In this document: in pieces, positions 10,246-22,952 of the stretch
Layout of the letters: the number at the start of each line of letters is the position of its first letter
Numbering within the stretch: the stretch's first letter is position 1
Origin: Mimachlamys varia
Lineage: Eukaryota > Mollusca > Bivalvia > Pectinida > Pectinidae
Length of the DNA stretch: 64,000 nt
Direction: 5' to 3'
NCBI GenBank assembly: GCA_947623455.1
Contig: OX392543.1
Span: 17,482,757 to 17,546,756, forward strand
Notes under the pieces: model-generated
Databases searched by the model: none
Seen by the model: the letters and a program-made list of their open reading frames with translations, nothing else
What the model was told of the DNA's origin: nothing
Program-made: the position numbers and the translations under genes

Positions 10246-13200
10246 ATTCCTGGAATTTTACAACATTATCCGGTTTAGTTTTGTTAAGTGCTCTAATTGT
10301 TTATTTATTCATTTACAGTTTCATCAATTAACTAGTTCAACAAACAAAATTTTTACATGTAGCTAAACTCATCTGAACTATGAGAAACTGAATCTCAAAC
10401 TAGGTGCTGGATATAAAAAGACTCCATTTCAATATTCCAGCAGCCACATTTATTCACCAATAAGCCCATGTCTGTTAAAAATACCCTTGTTTATTGGAAT
10501 TTGACAGAATGCAAAAATATGCTTTCTTCTTATTGTAGTAAGGCAATGCCTTGTTAAAGTCAGATATGATATTTTGACACCCCCCCCCCTCTCATCCCTT
10601 TCTGTCTCTCGTTTTGGTTTATTGCAGGATAGATATGCTGAGCACTGTTAAGTAATCTAAATACAAAGAAAGAAAATCAAAGAAATCATGCATTTATTTA
10701 TTGCAGTAAATGTATCTAGTTTTCTCAAAATATCTATCAAAATATTTATAAATATCGCTTTTATATCTCTTATAGTCAGAAAACTGTTAAGGACCATGGG
10801 CCTCTTGTTCTTGAGCAAAATTGTTCTCTAGCACATGTTTTATCTCTAATAAAAAACGAAAATATTTCGTTTAAATATAGCTTTTTCACAATTTGATGTA
10901 TGACAGCGCTTCCTGTTTTACTTTTCTGTAGAGTGGACAAGATCAGGCTTCTAAGATTAGTCTACTTTTGGAATAATTGAACACAGTCTCCTGAAACTTA
11001 TCAAGTGCCATTAGTTTTGATGTAATTGGAATTTCGAGTATTTTGAATACAGAAATGACAATTAATTCTAGCATATATGTTTATTGACTCAGTAATGTTA
11101 TATATTTATATTTATTTGCAGTTTGTTCATTACATGGAAAATTATGTGTACGTTATATTCCTTTTAATATCATGTTGAATTTATCAGTGACAAATGTGAT
11201 ATTAAATAATTATAATATTATTTTAAATATATTTAAAATCAGCCATACGAGTGAAACATATTTGATATTTATTGAGAAACCATTGAATTTTCTTTTTATT
11301 TCATTTTCGAAATTCCCAAAAATCTGATTTCATTTTTAAAATTTGCGGTTACAACTGATCGGGACGGAGTGCCTAATGCTTATAGAATATTAATACGCCA
11401 TAAGATGAAGATCTATTTTTTGTTCAAAATTTGGTAAAAATACAAAAACACATTACTGATATTTCACTGGGAAAAATGTTATAAATGTTTTCACGAAATT
11501 ACGATATTAACAGAAATATTACATTAAGTAGGGTGATAATAAGTGGATTCTACTGTAATGTTATATTTTGTTTGACCTTATTGTAGAAATAACGTTGATA
11601 GTGAAGGAGAAGAGAGCATATCCCCATAACAAACGTTCACTGTAGTTTAGAGTGTATGCCATTGGTCGATTATTGTCATAAGTCTGCTACAACGTATACC
11701 ATTGGTCTATTATTGTCATTAGACTGTTACGATGTATTTCATTGGTCTAAAACTGTCATTAGTTTGTTACGATGTTTGACATTGGTCTATTCTTGTCATA
11801 AGTCTGTTACGATGTATATCATTGGTCCGTTATTGTCAGTAGTCTGTCACGATGTATGCCGTTGGTCAATTTGTGGCATATATCTGTTATGAAGTAGCCA
11901 TTTGTCCATTATTGTCATTACATTTATTCTGTTACGCTGTTGGATTGAAGAAGCAATTATTAATCTCATGTGCAGTGTTTGGTTTTAATATCATTGATAT
12001 AACTGTGATATCATTTTATAATGAATTTAAAAGGCAACTTTGAAGTTTAGATTCTCTCTGCTGTGTTTTACAGGCTTATGAAATAAATCTTTCTGGTACA
12101 ATTACTTTATAACAGACTTTGAAATTCGAAACATATATGTAAAATGTTTTATCAAATATTGATATTTTCCGCTAAAAGCAAATAAATATAGTTTTAGGGA
12201 TATGTCACTACCTATAATTCTTATAAGTGTAGCATTTTGATATGATTCAGAATTTCTGAGAGTGTTATTTGTAATTTCTGTCTATTAGTCAGGAAGTAAA
12301 ACAGTCGCTTTAAGATTTCTAATACTAGGTATATATATATATATATAGAAATGGATCCTTTTAAAACATGAGTTAACTTTCCCGAAGCTGATTTTTGTAT
12401 TCAAATTCTTTAATTAATAGATTATTTTAATTGCAGGGTAGTTCTATATTGACTAAATATAATGGTAGAAGGGGTGTATGGTCAGTTTTTATTATAGATG
12501 AATTTTTATACTAAATTGAAAAATAATTATAAAATAATCTAGTCCCTATACAAGCTTTATGATTTTGTCATAATAAATCTGTTATCAAAGTTTGTATGTA
12601 TAATGTATGCAAAGCATGTATGACGAAATTAAAGAAATTAGATTCTTAAACCCTGTTTTAATTATTTATTCTCAAAATGTTTTGTATTCCGACAATTATT
12701 CAATGTGTAAAACAATGTACGACCATTTGCAAATTTAGAAAATCATCTGGAATGCTTCCCATAAAGCATGTTCCTTTCCACAGAGTTTGTTTCTTCAAAG
12801 AGTGAGGTTTCTAATGTCAAGGTTAAAGAGTTAAACATTGAGTTCATGAATATATAATTTAATCTTGTTTGAAATCAATATTCACAATTTGTTTCCAACT
12901 GAGCACAGAACAAAGACGATGTCATTTTTTCTTTTATTATGTCATTGTCATTGTGTACATAATCAAAAACAGATGATTAGTTGGTGTTTTCAAGACGGGC
13001 GACAAAAAGGCTGTGTACATTGTTGTGGTGTAAATTTATTTTGCAAATGGAAAATAGCCGATACTAGAAAATGAGTCACTTTGAAAGAATATACTTATGT
13101 CTGACGTGTATTCCTTTATGAGAAATAGCAAAAAATCAAATTGACATGTGTAAAATGTTGCAAGACATGTCAGAGAGATGTTGAAGCCTGTGATTGACAA

Positions 13201-14100
13201 AAAGAAGGACATATTGAATACATCATATAATGACGTTACATGATATTTCGAATGTTACATTAATGTGGCAAATACTGCTAGAAAAGGAAAAGCACTCCAT
13301 TAAATGTGTATGATAAGGCTCTTTAATCCGAAGTATATCATATTTTTTTGTTTTTATAAAGTCGAGACATGTTTTTTTTGGCACACCCTCTACTTGCCTG
13401 GAGAAACTGATATTTGGTTGTCTTAGTCGATACTGTGGTCCCATCTCAACGGCATCGTACTATAATATGTTGGCTAAACGACAGCATTGCGAGGGCTTCA
13501 CGTAATCGTGTTGCCTTCCTAAGGCCATCGGACTACTTCTTGTGTCCTTCGTAGTGCATTCGTGAGGTGAAACATGCCCGATGTCACCGATGATCACACA
13601 AAGAGAAGACGAACTCAACACGAAAATGGACCATCGCGAGGTGTTCGGGCAATGTTTTGGCACGCCAAAGATTTTGACACCACTCATGAAGTTGCTGTCG
13701 GAGCCTGGGAAAATCAACCGGCGATCATACGATGGCTCAGGATGCCCTCACGAATGGCCCGATATATGCTTTCACGATCAGAGCCGAATTTGAAAATTTT
13801 CGTGTTTCCATCCTTTGTCAACTTTGGGACAGTGTGACGCCTGCATAACAAAAGTACTTCAGGTCATATATGATATGATTAGCGCAGTTGTGCCCTACTT
13901 CTTAAACGATGGATCCTCTTTACCAAGCTGTCTATATATAGTCATGGTTCGACACTTGTTGTAGGCAGCTATTGGTAATAAAGTGAAATAAAACTAAATC
14001 CAGTTTTTTAAGAACTTAGAGCCCAAACTGGCGTTACTCTTTTAACACAACCATTATAATGTTGTTCTGGGGAATTAGCTCAATATTCTCTAAAAATTGA
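10246..14100. other. DNAJC10 3'UTR and downstream AT-rich flank
   Basis: No convincing coding exon is seen. AATAAA hexamers occur at 10848 and further on (for example near 12083 and 12181), so the polyadenylation site is unresolved. The stretch contains a 40 bp tandem array (11645-11930), a poly-C tract (10579) and a short TA run (12331). A GC-richer patch without recognisable homology lies at 13470-13820. Confidence 0.5.
11645..11930. repeat. 40 bp tandem array downstream of DNAJC10
   Basis: About seven diverged units of TGTTACGATGTATATCATTG and GTCTATTATTGTCATTAGTC. Confidence 0.88.
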
Positions 14101-15429
14101 TAAATAAAACTCTAAACACGTGCGTCGTTTCCTAATATCCCCACTCGTCTATTTTTTTCTCCCCAATTCCAAAGGGGTTACACAAAACTGTTACTTAGAG
14201 TTATCGGCCTTTCAACAGTTCCCAGACCAGTATTACCATAGACATAACACCATATACAACTTACATCTGTCGTGGAGGCCCCTTAACCCATGATTGTGTA
14301 CTGTACTCAATACAGCCAAATATATTAACCAAACAAAACCTATGTCTTTAATGGCTTGTTTCATTTTCTTTGTTAATTACGGTATATAAACTATCGAATT
14401 TTATGACACGTAATTGCAGAAGAATATTGTTTAGACAATGTATAGAGATCCAGCTGCCAGTGTACAAAAGCCGTATTTTGACTATCTTGACGTGGAGAGC
14501 TGCTACATTTCTAGGTTCTTCATCTTCTAGAATGTGAAGCTGCATTGATTGAACTTTGAATTAGACAGGACGGTAAAGGGAAAAACAATTTGATATGATA
14601 GTTGACTGTTTGACTGCATTTTACATCAAACAAGAACTCCTGGACTTGGGTCTAAGTTATATTGGATTTAATCGATTTTATCAAGGGTAGGAGGGGGGGG
14701 GGGGCAGTTGGTACTGCCACAAGATGCAGAATAGATAGTTAAGGGAGAATTTCTATGGCAGTACTTGACCTGTTCCTGTTGATATAATATCAGCAACCCT
14801 GACCTGATGTTTTTTTCTGATTCATCCATTTTTTCTTAACTTCTATAAAAATACTAAATCTCAGGTGTTGTCTTGGATTTAACATGCCAATAGTTCTCTC
14901 CCTTTGCAGATTTATACACACAGGCAATGATACTATGGTTAAATTCATCAGCATATGAAACAGGTTCTGTCTGGAAGTTGATGGAGTTAAACTTGGGTCA
15001 GAAGCATGGTGGGATGATGAACTAACATGATTGTTTAAATCAATAAGAATGTGACCAAAATTCCATTGATAATTGGCGTGGAACATGCAGGAATGATGGG
15101 CTAGCTCAAGTATGTTCAAATGAGTGACCTTGACCGACTGTCAAGGCCACAGATGTAAAATAGTTATAAATCCTCAAACAGCTTCTTCTCATTAACTAAA
15201 ATGCCCAACGAACTGATATTTGACCTGTAGTCTGCTAAGAGCAAGAACAATCAATTTTGTTTCAATGAATGACCTTGACCAACTATCAAAGTCATGAGTG
15301 GGATATGTTAAAATCTATCCATGAACTCCATAGATTTGAAATACTGACGTTTCACCAGGTATCTGTATTGTAGTTCACTATTAAGATTAAAAGTGTGAGA
15401 TTAATAGCAGGTAAGCAATTCAGGCCCGT

Positions 15430-15972
15430 ATGGTCTACCTTGCCAACTCTTTTAATTTCACTTTCAGGTATATCGACGATGTGTTGTCTATGAACAACTG
15501 GAAGTTTGCTAACCACGTCGATCGTATATACCCTTCGGAACTTAATATAAACAACACAACGGACTCTTCTACAACAGCTGCTTACCACGATATGTTATTA
15601 AACAATGACCAACACCGACAGCTTACTACTAAGCTATACGATAAACGTGACCATTTCAATTTTCAGATCGTGAACTTTCCATTTCTTGTTAGTAACATCC
15701 CTGCTTCTCCAACCAATAGTGTTTACACGTGTCCGTTGATTCGTTGATCTAGGGCTTGCTCTAATTGTGGTGAATTTCAGGATCGCTTTTGGCTGCTGAC
15801 AAACAAACTAAGAACGCAGAGATTTGAGAGATGCAGGTTGATAAGAACTAAAGATAAGTTTTATGATCGCCATCTTTGTCTCGTTGAGAAATATTCTGTA
15901 TCTATCTTTGTGTGCTTTTACAAGGGTCTCAATGTTGATCTTTCCTTTTTTCGTGATTTGCCCCTAGTTTAA
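15430..15972 (+). pseudogene. reverse transcriptase remnant (YIDD type), one nonsense codon
   Basis: The frame reads FTFRYIDDVLSMNN, YPSELNI, LTTKLYDKRDHFNF and FPFLVSNIP, characteristic of a retroelement RT downstream of its YIDD catalytic motif. A TGA at 15745 interrupts it, after which the same frame runs on (SRACSNCGEFQDRFW, DKFYDRHLCLVEKY) to TAA at 15970. The upstream RT is missing, so it is 5' truncated. Whether the source is a Penelope-like, DIRS-like or other element cannot be decided here. Confidence 0.75.
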
Positions 15973-16040
15973 TCGATTGTGAGTTCGGATTATGGTTTCT
16001 TGACGCTTTGGTATTCTCATTTTTTTGAATTGCGTCGTTA

Positions 16041-17015
16041 TTAGCTCACCTGGCCCGACGAGCTTATGCGATGGTGCGGCGTCAATCGTCCGTCCGTGCG
16101 ACTGTCCTTTGTTAATCAATATTTCCTTTAAACGACTTCTTCTGCAATACCGAAAGATCTAGCGACATGAAATTTATCCTTTTTTGAAGGTCACAGGTCA
16201 GGGGTCAAATATGTCGAACCTTCAGACGACTTCTTCTGATAAACTGTTAGGGATAGAGCTCTTATATTTAAGTGGTAGCTACCTTGGATGAAGCCAAAAC
16301 AAAAATGACCTTGACCCATATTTAAGATCACGAGGATCAAATCTGTTGAAGAAACTAAACGACTTCTTCTGATTAATCAGAACGGCCGATAAGCATGATA
16401 TCTGGCTAAAATATTCCATGGATAAAGCGCAACAAAGTTTGCAAAAAGAAATGACCTTGGCCCATATTCAAAGTTACAGGGGTCAAATCTGTTAAAATCT
16501 TTTAACGACTTCTTTTGATTAAACAAAAGGCCTAGAAGAATGATATTTAGATGAAAGGTTCCTTGGATGAAGATTTAGCTGAAAGGTTCCTTGGATGAAG
16601 TCAAATATGGTTAGCGAAAACAAATTAACGACCTTGAACAATATTCAAGATCACAGGGTCAAATCTGATTAAACATTTAAACGACTTCTTCTTTTTATGT
16701 AAAATGTCTACAAGCGTAATAGTTGGCTGAAAAGTTCATTGGGTGATGCCCGACAAAGTTTGCGAAAAAGAAATTCCCTTGACTAATATTCAAGTTCACA
16801 GAGGTCAATTCATTTAACTGATATCTTCTGAAATACCAAAAGGTTAAGATACATGATACATGGTAGCTTTCTTGGAAGGAGCCGAACAAAGTTTGGGAAT
16901 GGAAATGACCTTAAATCTGATCATGTTCTTCTGAATGTCTTACAGTAATAGATTAAGGCGACTTTAGAGTTACAAGTAAGAGATTTATACCAGGTGTGCG
17001 ATGCAGGCTCTTGTT
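16041..17015. mobile_element. hairpin-ended element, same family, reverse orientation
   Basis: Starts TTAGCTCACCTGGCCCGACG followed by GTCCGTCCGTGCG, and ends CCAGGTGTGCGATGCAGG and CTCTTGTT. This is the reverse of the 31.9 kb element. The internal units repeat CGACTTCTTCTGAT and AAATGACCTTG. It is inserted in duplication segment B. Confidence 0.7.
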
Positions 17016-17191
17016 AAAATTACAAAAAAAAAAAAAAAAAAAAAAATTCAAAGAAGCTTTGTCATTGGTAATTAAATCTAAAACTATTTTATTAATCACA
17101 AAATCAAACAATTTAAATCAACAGCAGGCTACAAAGTTTTGTGTACAAAGGAAATCTGCAGCTGTCTGTCATCTGCTTTGTTCATTCTCTA

Positions 17192-17580
17192 TAAAGGCCC
17201 AATATACGTAACTTTCGGCAAAACTTGAAGCGAAAATCGAGCCTAATACCTTTTTATATTTATAGATTTAGTTACGATTAGCTGATATCAGCAATATCCA
17301 AGATGAATTCTTACGCGGTTACCGGTATAGCAGCAGTTGAAACTCGGTATTTGTAAACACGCGTATATTTTGAACTGTCTTCTACCTTCAGCTTGTTGTT
17401 GAAATGGGCCCCACCCGAGTTATTTTCAATTCTTTGGATTTTCTGTCAAGAGTTTCTTGTTAGTTATCGCTCAGGTTTACCTAGTTTTAAACTTATTTTT
17501 GCATGGTTATCAACTGGATTTTTTTCAGAATTTTTCAGAATTACGAAAAATGTCCTGAAGTTACGTATATTGGGTATTTA
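17192..17580. mobile_element. TA-flanked MITE, copy 2
   Basis: Left end TAAAGGCCCAATATACG, right end decayed (GTATATTGGGTATTTA). It is in the opposite orientation to copy 1, inserted in duplication segment B and absent from the same place in segments A and C. Confidence 0.85.
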
Positions 17581-18293
17581 AGCGCGTTAAGTGTATAAAA
17601 AAACTAATGGGCATTTATCTATTTAAGAATTATCGAAACAAACTTTGTTCCATGGCTAATATATGACATTTCATTTATCCAGTTATTTCCCCATTATACA
17701 GGCACTGCTTATCTAGTTATGCATCTAATTATAAGATTATACATGCTACATTAGTAAACGGTAACAGCGTGAAGAAATATTTTAATTAGATTGATCTAAT
17801 TGTCCAGTCACCACTTATATTTTTATCCCACTATCCAGAATATTGAGTTTACTTTAGCCTTATTTTTCCTCTGGCACACTCGGCCAACTTGTTCAAAAGG
17901 TGATTAGCTTAATCAGTGATTAACATTAATTTTACTTATCCTGTAACTTTAAAATGAAATCATAGAATTAGTTACAACTGTAGATATCAAATACCTAATA
18001 GTGTCAATTTAAATGCAAAATTGTAAGATGTTATCTTGCAAATTGATAGAATTATTAAAATAGATAGAAAAATGTTAAGATTGACAACTGGGCACTGATG
18101 GGAATGAATAGTTAATTACATTAGATTTATGACTGATATCTAACGGATGATCTTAATAACAACAAACCACTAGAATGTTGAATAAATTTTCTCTGGTGAT
18201 TATGATGATGTACAATCGGGATATAATGTTGACAGTGGTCAGTTAAGTTGGCCTGATTATGTGTTGTCATGGTAACTATACCTAATAGTTATG

Positions 18294-19551
18294 TCAGTGG
18301 GGTCCAATACTGCTGTACTGTAGTAGTTTAACATTAAAACCATCCCCGGCAAACACTGCCCACAGAACATCCTCCCTGTCAACACCTGCAGACCATGTCC
18401 AGTCTGTGTCTTTGTCTGTGATCCTGATGAACTCGCCACCTCCACTGATGAGAAGGACTCTCTTGTTGTTATAGTCCCCTATGCTGATGTTTCCCACACT
18501 GTCATACACCACATCCCTGGGGTCAAATGGTCTAGTTCCTTTATGTGGTGATTGTGTGTATGTACTGGGAATGTCACCTCTATATAGAAATAGTTTCTTG
18601 AAATCAGTGTCCATAACGACAACATGCCGTATCCCATCACCACCATCTTTACAATTCCTATCAACCACTGCGACGTTGTGAGTGACAGGACACTCTGAGA
18701 TCCTCCGTGGTGAACACACCAATGGCTTCCCAGCCTCGGTAGTATTTGTAGTGAGTACCATTTGACCTTGTGTGGTAAATTAGGAGATGTTGTTTATGAT
18801 CCCCACAATGACATGATTACTGGCAGTGACACAAATACACCTGGGTTCCCCCTTGGTACTGAATCTGTGTATAAGTAGTCCTGATACCAGCTCCAGGATG
18901 TTGTTTTCTGTATCACAGAGCCACAGTGTGTGTGTTGTTTGTGACAGACTTATATCTGTGATTTAAGATTTGTGTTTGACTCGCTGTATCACTGTCCCCC
19001 TCCTGTCCAGGAGAGTAAATGTGTCACTGTACTCGTTACTGGTCCACACCTGACCATCTGGTGGGGCATATAGAATGAATACCAACAGGAGACCTCCACT
19101 CCTCCAACACTTTGGTCTGTGGAAGTAATTTGTACATAGTCAAAGCATTTTTTTCTTTCTGTTCTGTAGAGGATGCTTTCTGACCACCAGATGTCCTGAC
19201 TGACCCGTCCTGGCCAGTTGAAGCTTGACCTTGATCTGAGGTTGCAAGTTTCCCTAAGGCCAGTTCTAAGTGATGTTGAGGGGTTTTGTTTGGGATAAAA
19301 CTTGTAGTATCCAGGACAGGTTTTGCAGGGAGACTGATTTCGGATTTAATTTCACATCCTGTGTCATAGATTTCTATATGAGAACCTTTCTGGAGTACTG
19401 CTTTGCATTCTTTAATTTGCTGTCTGAGTTCCTTGTCGTACATTTCAAGGTCCTGTTTGTATGTTTGTATAAGCTTGGCATTATCCTCCTCCATTTTGTG
19501 GTACAGAGAGAGTGTCTTCGCTGTTAGTAAGTCAAGATCTTGTTTTATCAC
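18294..19551 (-). pseudogene. decayed, N-terminally truncated B-box/propeller paralog, copy B
   Basis: Similarity to copies A and C runs from mid coiled coil (near 19547) to the normal C-terminus. The B-box and first half of the coiled coil are missing. Beyond the break lies unrelated sequence with a tRNA-derived SINE-like unit at 19716-19791. The frame is broken several times. A small deletion near 19060 shifts frame after the SICPT-like motif. An in-frame TAA lies in the equivalent of NISKFTTQG near 18780. Another disruption lies near 18960. The two residual open stretches are 19036-19551 and 18294-18761. The start codon of the upper stretch is internal and not a true initiator. The 3' flank still matches those of copies A and C. 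Confidence 0.85.
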
Positions 19552-19715
19552 ACTATCAGCTGACTAGATTACTATGCATGGCAATCAGTCAAAGTTAAAG
19601 GTCATCGTTGACCAGTTTGGGAATCAAAACCTTGTTTCCAAGATAACTCATCAACCCTTTGACAGAGTTTGTTCATATTCACTCTATAGGTGTAACAGGA
19701 GAAAGAGAAAATGTA

Positions 19716-19791
19716 GCGTCCAGACCGGTGCTCGAACCCGGGACCTTCCGAACTTTAGACGAACACTCTACCACTGAGCTACCTGTTCGCC
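19716..19791 (-). repeat. tRNA-derived SINE head
   Basis: A 76 nt minus-strand stretch carries a good A box (TAGCTCAGTGG) and B box (GGTTCGAGCAC), with a partly paired T arm. Acceptor-stem pairing is poor and no CCA or terminator follows, so it is a tRNA-derived SINE rather than a tRNA gene. The body probably continues to about 19600. Confidence 0.65.
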
Positions 19792-21431
19792 GATGTTCGA
19801 CCCAGTCCAGTTCCGCTACACAGGCATCACGCTATCTAGTTCTACAGCTGATTAGATATCGGTGGTCATCGGTCAAGGTCAAATAATAGACGATCACACT
19901 TTAGTGCTTTGCGGGGGTGGTGGTTAAGGGAAAGAAAGAAGAGAAGAATCTTTGATTAATCTCTGATTCGTGTTATCTGAAGAAATGTCTACACGGCTAA
20001 AAGATGCTTTTCCCCCATTATATATAGCGGTTTTAGTCGATTAAAAAATGGTGCTATGGATTTTATCAAATTGTAAAGTATTTGGTAAAATTTAAGAACT
20101 GGGATGGTCGTAAATCTGTGAAAGCACTAGTTTTCAAGATGTTTAGCCGTAAACACAAACAAATTGACATAACTTGCTAATAGTACATCGTTTTTGCGCT
20201 CTTTCACAATATACCTACTCTCCTATTTTCACTGAAGACATTTTGACGGTTAACGAGTCCATCCTGATAGTTTGTCATATCTTCTGAAACTTGTGCAAGT
20301 CTATGTATTGACCTTATGTGAGATGTAACAGAAAATATCATCTGCCGTGGAAGGACCCTGCTCAATAAATCCAATTATGTTAACAAAAAAAACATATTGT
20401 AAATATCCTGTTAGTTTTCTCTTTGATGATTACGGTATATAAGCTATCAAGTTTTATGACGCACCGTCATCTGTAATTTGAAGTTGCAGTGATTGAGTGT
20501 AAGATACAATGACCACACTTCTGACATAAAATCTCCGTTCAGATTTATTTTACCTCTAAACCCAGGGCTTCTTACGAAGCGACTACGGTAGTCACACCTG
20601 GCCGTATATGTTCAGGGCTGAAAGTCAAAATCTAACATGTATATTTAGAATTCAAGCAAAGGAGTACCTTGGTAAATGCCATATGGTTATCCATAGAAAA
20701 GTATAATTTTGTACCTGTTACCTGTTTTGAGATAGATGTTTTAAAAGTTTCTTTTTATTCTCGATGTAAACGAACCAACAATTTGGTTTACTAGGAAGAG
20801 TTGGTAGGCATTTTTGAATATAAGAGTGTTCCACACAGAAACACAGGTAAAACCATAGTTAATCTCGCAAACACCGTTTTATTTGTACAACCTATTTCAA
20901 TATAAAAAAATATTTACTGGAAGTCTGGTCATGAACCTTAAATAACACAGGAAGCCAAAAGAGAAAACAATTTGATATCACAGTTGACTGACTGCATTTC
21001 ATATTAAACAAGAACACCATTTTCAAAAGAAACACAGGTAAAACCATAGTTAATCTCTCAAACACCCTGGTGTTTGTACAAACTATTTCAATAGAAAATA
21101 ATATTTACTGGAAGTCTGGTCATGAACCTTAAAATAGACAAGAAGCCCAAGGAGAAAACAATTTGATATGACAGTTGACTGACTGCATTTCACATCAGAC
21201 AAGAACACTTGGACTTGGATCTAAGTTGTATTTATATATTCGATTTGTATTGGGGATGGGGGCTGTTGGTACTGCTACAAGATTCAGAATGGGTAGTTGG
21301 AGGGAGAAGAATTTCTATGCCAGTACATGCCCTGTCACTAAATCCTGCTAGCAATCATGATATGATGACATTTTGTTCTGGTTCGTACCGTTTGGAAAGT
21401 TCTTCAAATACTTATATAAAAATGTTCTGGT

Positions 21432-21606
21432 GTCGTCGATGAACCAGACGACGCTTACTCTTCCGGAATACCTGGTCTTATTCTCTTGTACTTTTACAAG
21501 GGTCTCAATGTAAATCTTTCATTTGTTCATATTTTGCCCCTAGTTTAATCGATTTTGAGTTCGGATTATGATTTTGTTAACGATTCGATATTCTCTAATT
21601 TATTCT
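21432..21606 (+). mobile_element. 3' tail fragment of the same RT element
   Basis: TGGTGTCGTCGATGAACC through TTACAAGGGTCTCAATG and CCCCTAGTTTAATCGATTTT matches the ends of both RT remnants. It is present in segment C but absent from the aligned site in segment B. Confidence 0.65.
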
Positions 21607-22952
21607 TAAGTATTGTCCTCTTTGATTAAGAATATGTCAATAGTTGTCTCCCTTTGCATAATCATAAACACAGGCAATGTAATTCATCAGCATATGAAAC
21701 AGGTTATGTTTGGTAGTTGATCGAGTACAACATGGGCAAGAAGCATGATGGGATGATATCAGGTTTGTTCAAACAACATTTGAGGTCACAGTGGTCAAGT
21801 GTCTTAAAAATTTGAATCAACATAATTCAATTCCAATAACCAGAACTCAATTGGTATCGATAAACATGCAGGAATAAAGGGCTACCTCAATTACGTTCAA
21901 ATGATTAACCTTGACCAACTGTCAAGGTCACGAATTTGAAATATTTTTAAATCCTTAAACAGCTTCTTCTCGAAAACTAAATGTCCAACGTACTGATATT
22001 TGACCTGTAGTATACTTAGAGGAAGAGCTAACAATTTTGTTCAAATAAATGACCTTGACTCACTATCAAAGTCATTTGGATGACGTGTAAACATCTTTAA
22101 ATTAATTCGATATATATCAAACACTGATGTTTCTCCAGTATCTGTATTGTAGTTCACTTTTAAGATTAAAAGAGTGAGATTACTTTGTAATTGCAGGTAA
22201 GCAATTTAGGCACATAGGGTTTTTTTTCTTTGTGTTGCATTGTTAAAGAACAAAATTTGAAGAAGCTTTGCTTTTGGTTATTAAAAATTGTATTGATAAA
22301 AAAATCAAGCAATTCAACAAACAACAGGACACAAAGTAAGTTTAGTACAAATTCATCAACTGTCTGTTATCTGCTTTTCATTCTTTAGGCAATTATCAAA
22401 AATATTTGCATTGATCTATTTAAAAAATATTGAAAGCATTCTTTGTCCCATGGCTAATTGATGATATTTCATTAAATTTCGCATTCAGCTACAGTTTATT
22501 TCCGTTCTACTCACATTTATTTCCCAATATGTCCATGCAATGCTGATCTAGTTGTTAACCTAATTGTAAGATTATAGGTACAACATCAGTAAAGAGTAGC
22601 GATGATGTGAAGAGGTTTTAATCAGATTGATCTAATTGTACAAATAAATCAAGTCATCACTTCATATTCATGTTACGCTATCCAAAATATTTAGTTAAAT
22701 TGATTCAGGAAAAGTGTTCGCCTCACTCACTTTAATGAGAATGAATTGCTAATCAGGCTTTAATATTTACTGATATTTCACTGCAGATGATCAGAATAAT
22801 AAAAAAACAACTAGAATGTTCAGCAGCTTTTCTTCAGTGATTATGATGCTGTACAATTTGGATAGAATGTTGACTGTTTGTTGGGGTCAGTTTTGTTGGT
22901 CTGATTCGGTGCTTCCATGGTAACTATATATCGTCTAGCTATGTCACAGGAG

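Noticed and set aside
10630..10650. Alternative DNAJC10 last exon after ttattgcag (GAT AGA TAT GCT GAG CAC TGT TAA)
   Set aside because: The exon at 10225 gives SHDEL-stop, the expected ER signal. This one would end EHC without a retention motif.
19716..19791. Functional tRNA gene
   Set aside because: A and B boxes are present, but acceptor-stem pairing is poor and flanking sequence looks like a SINE body.
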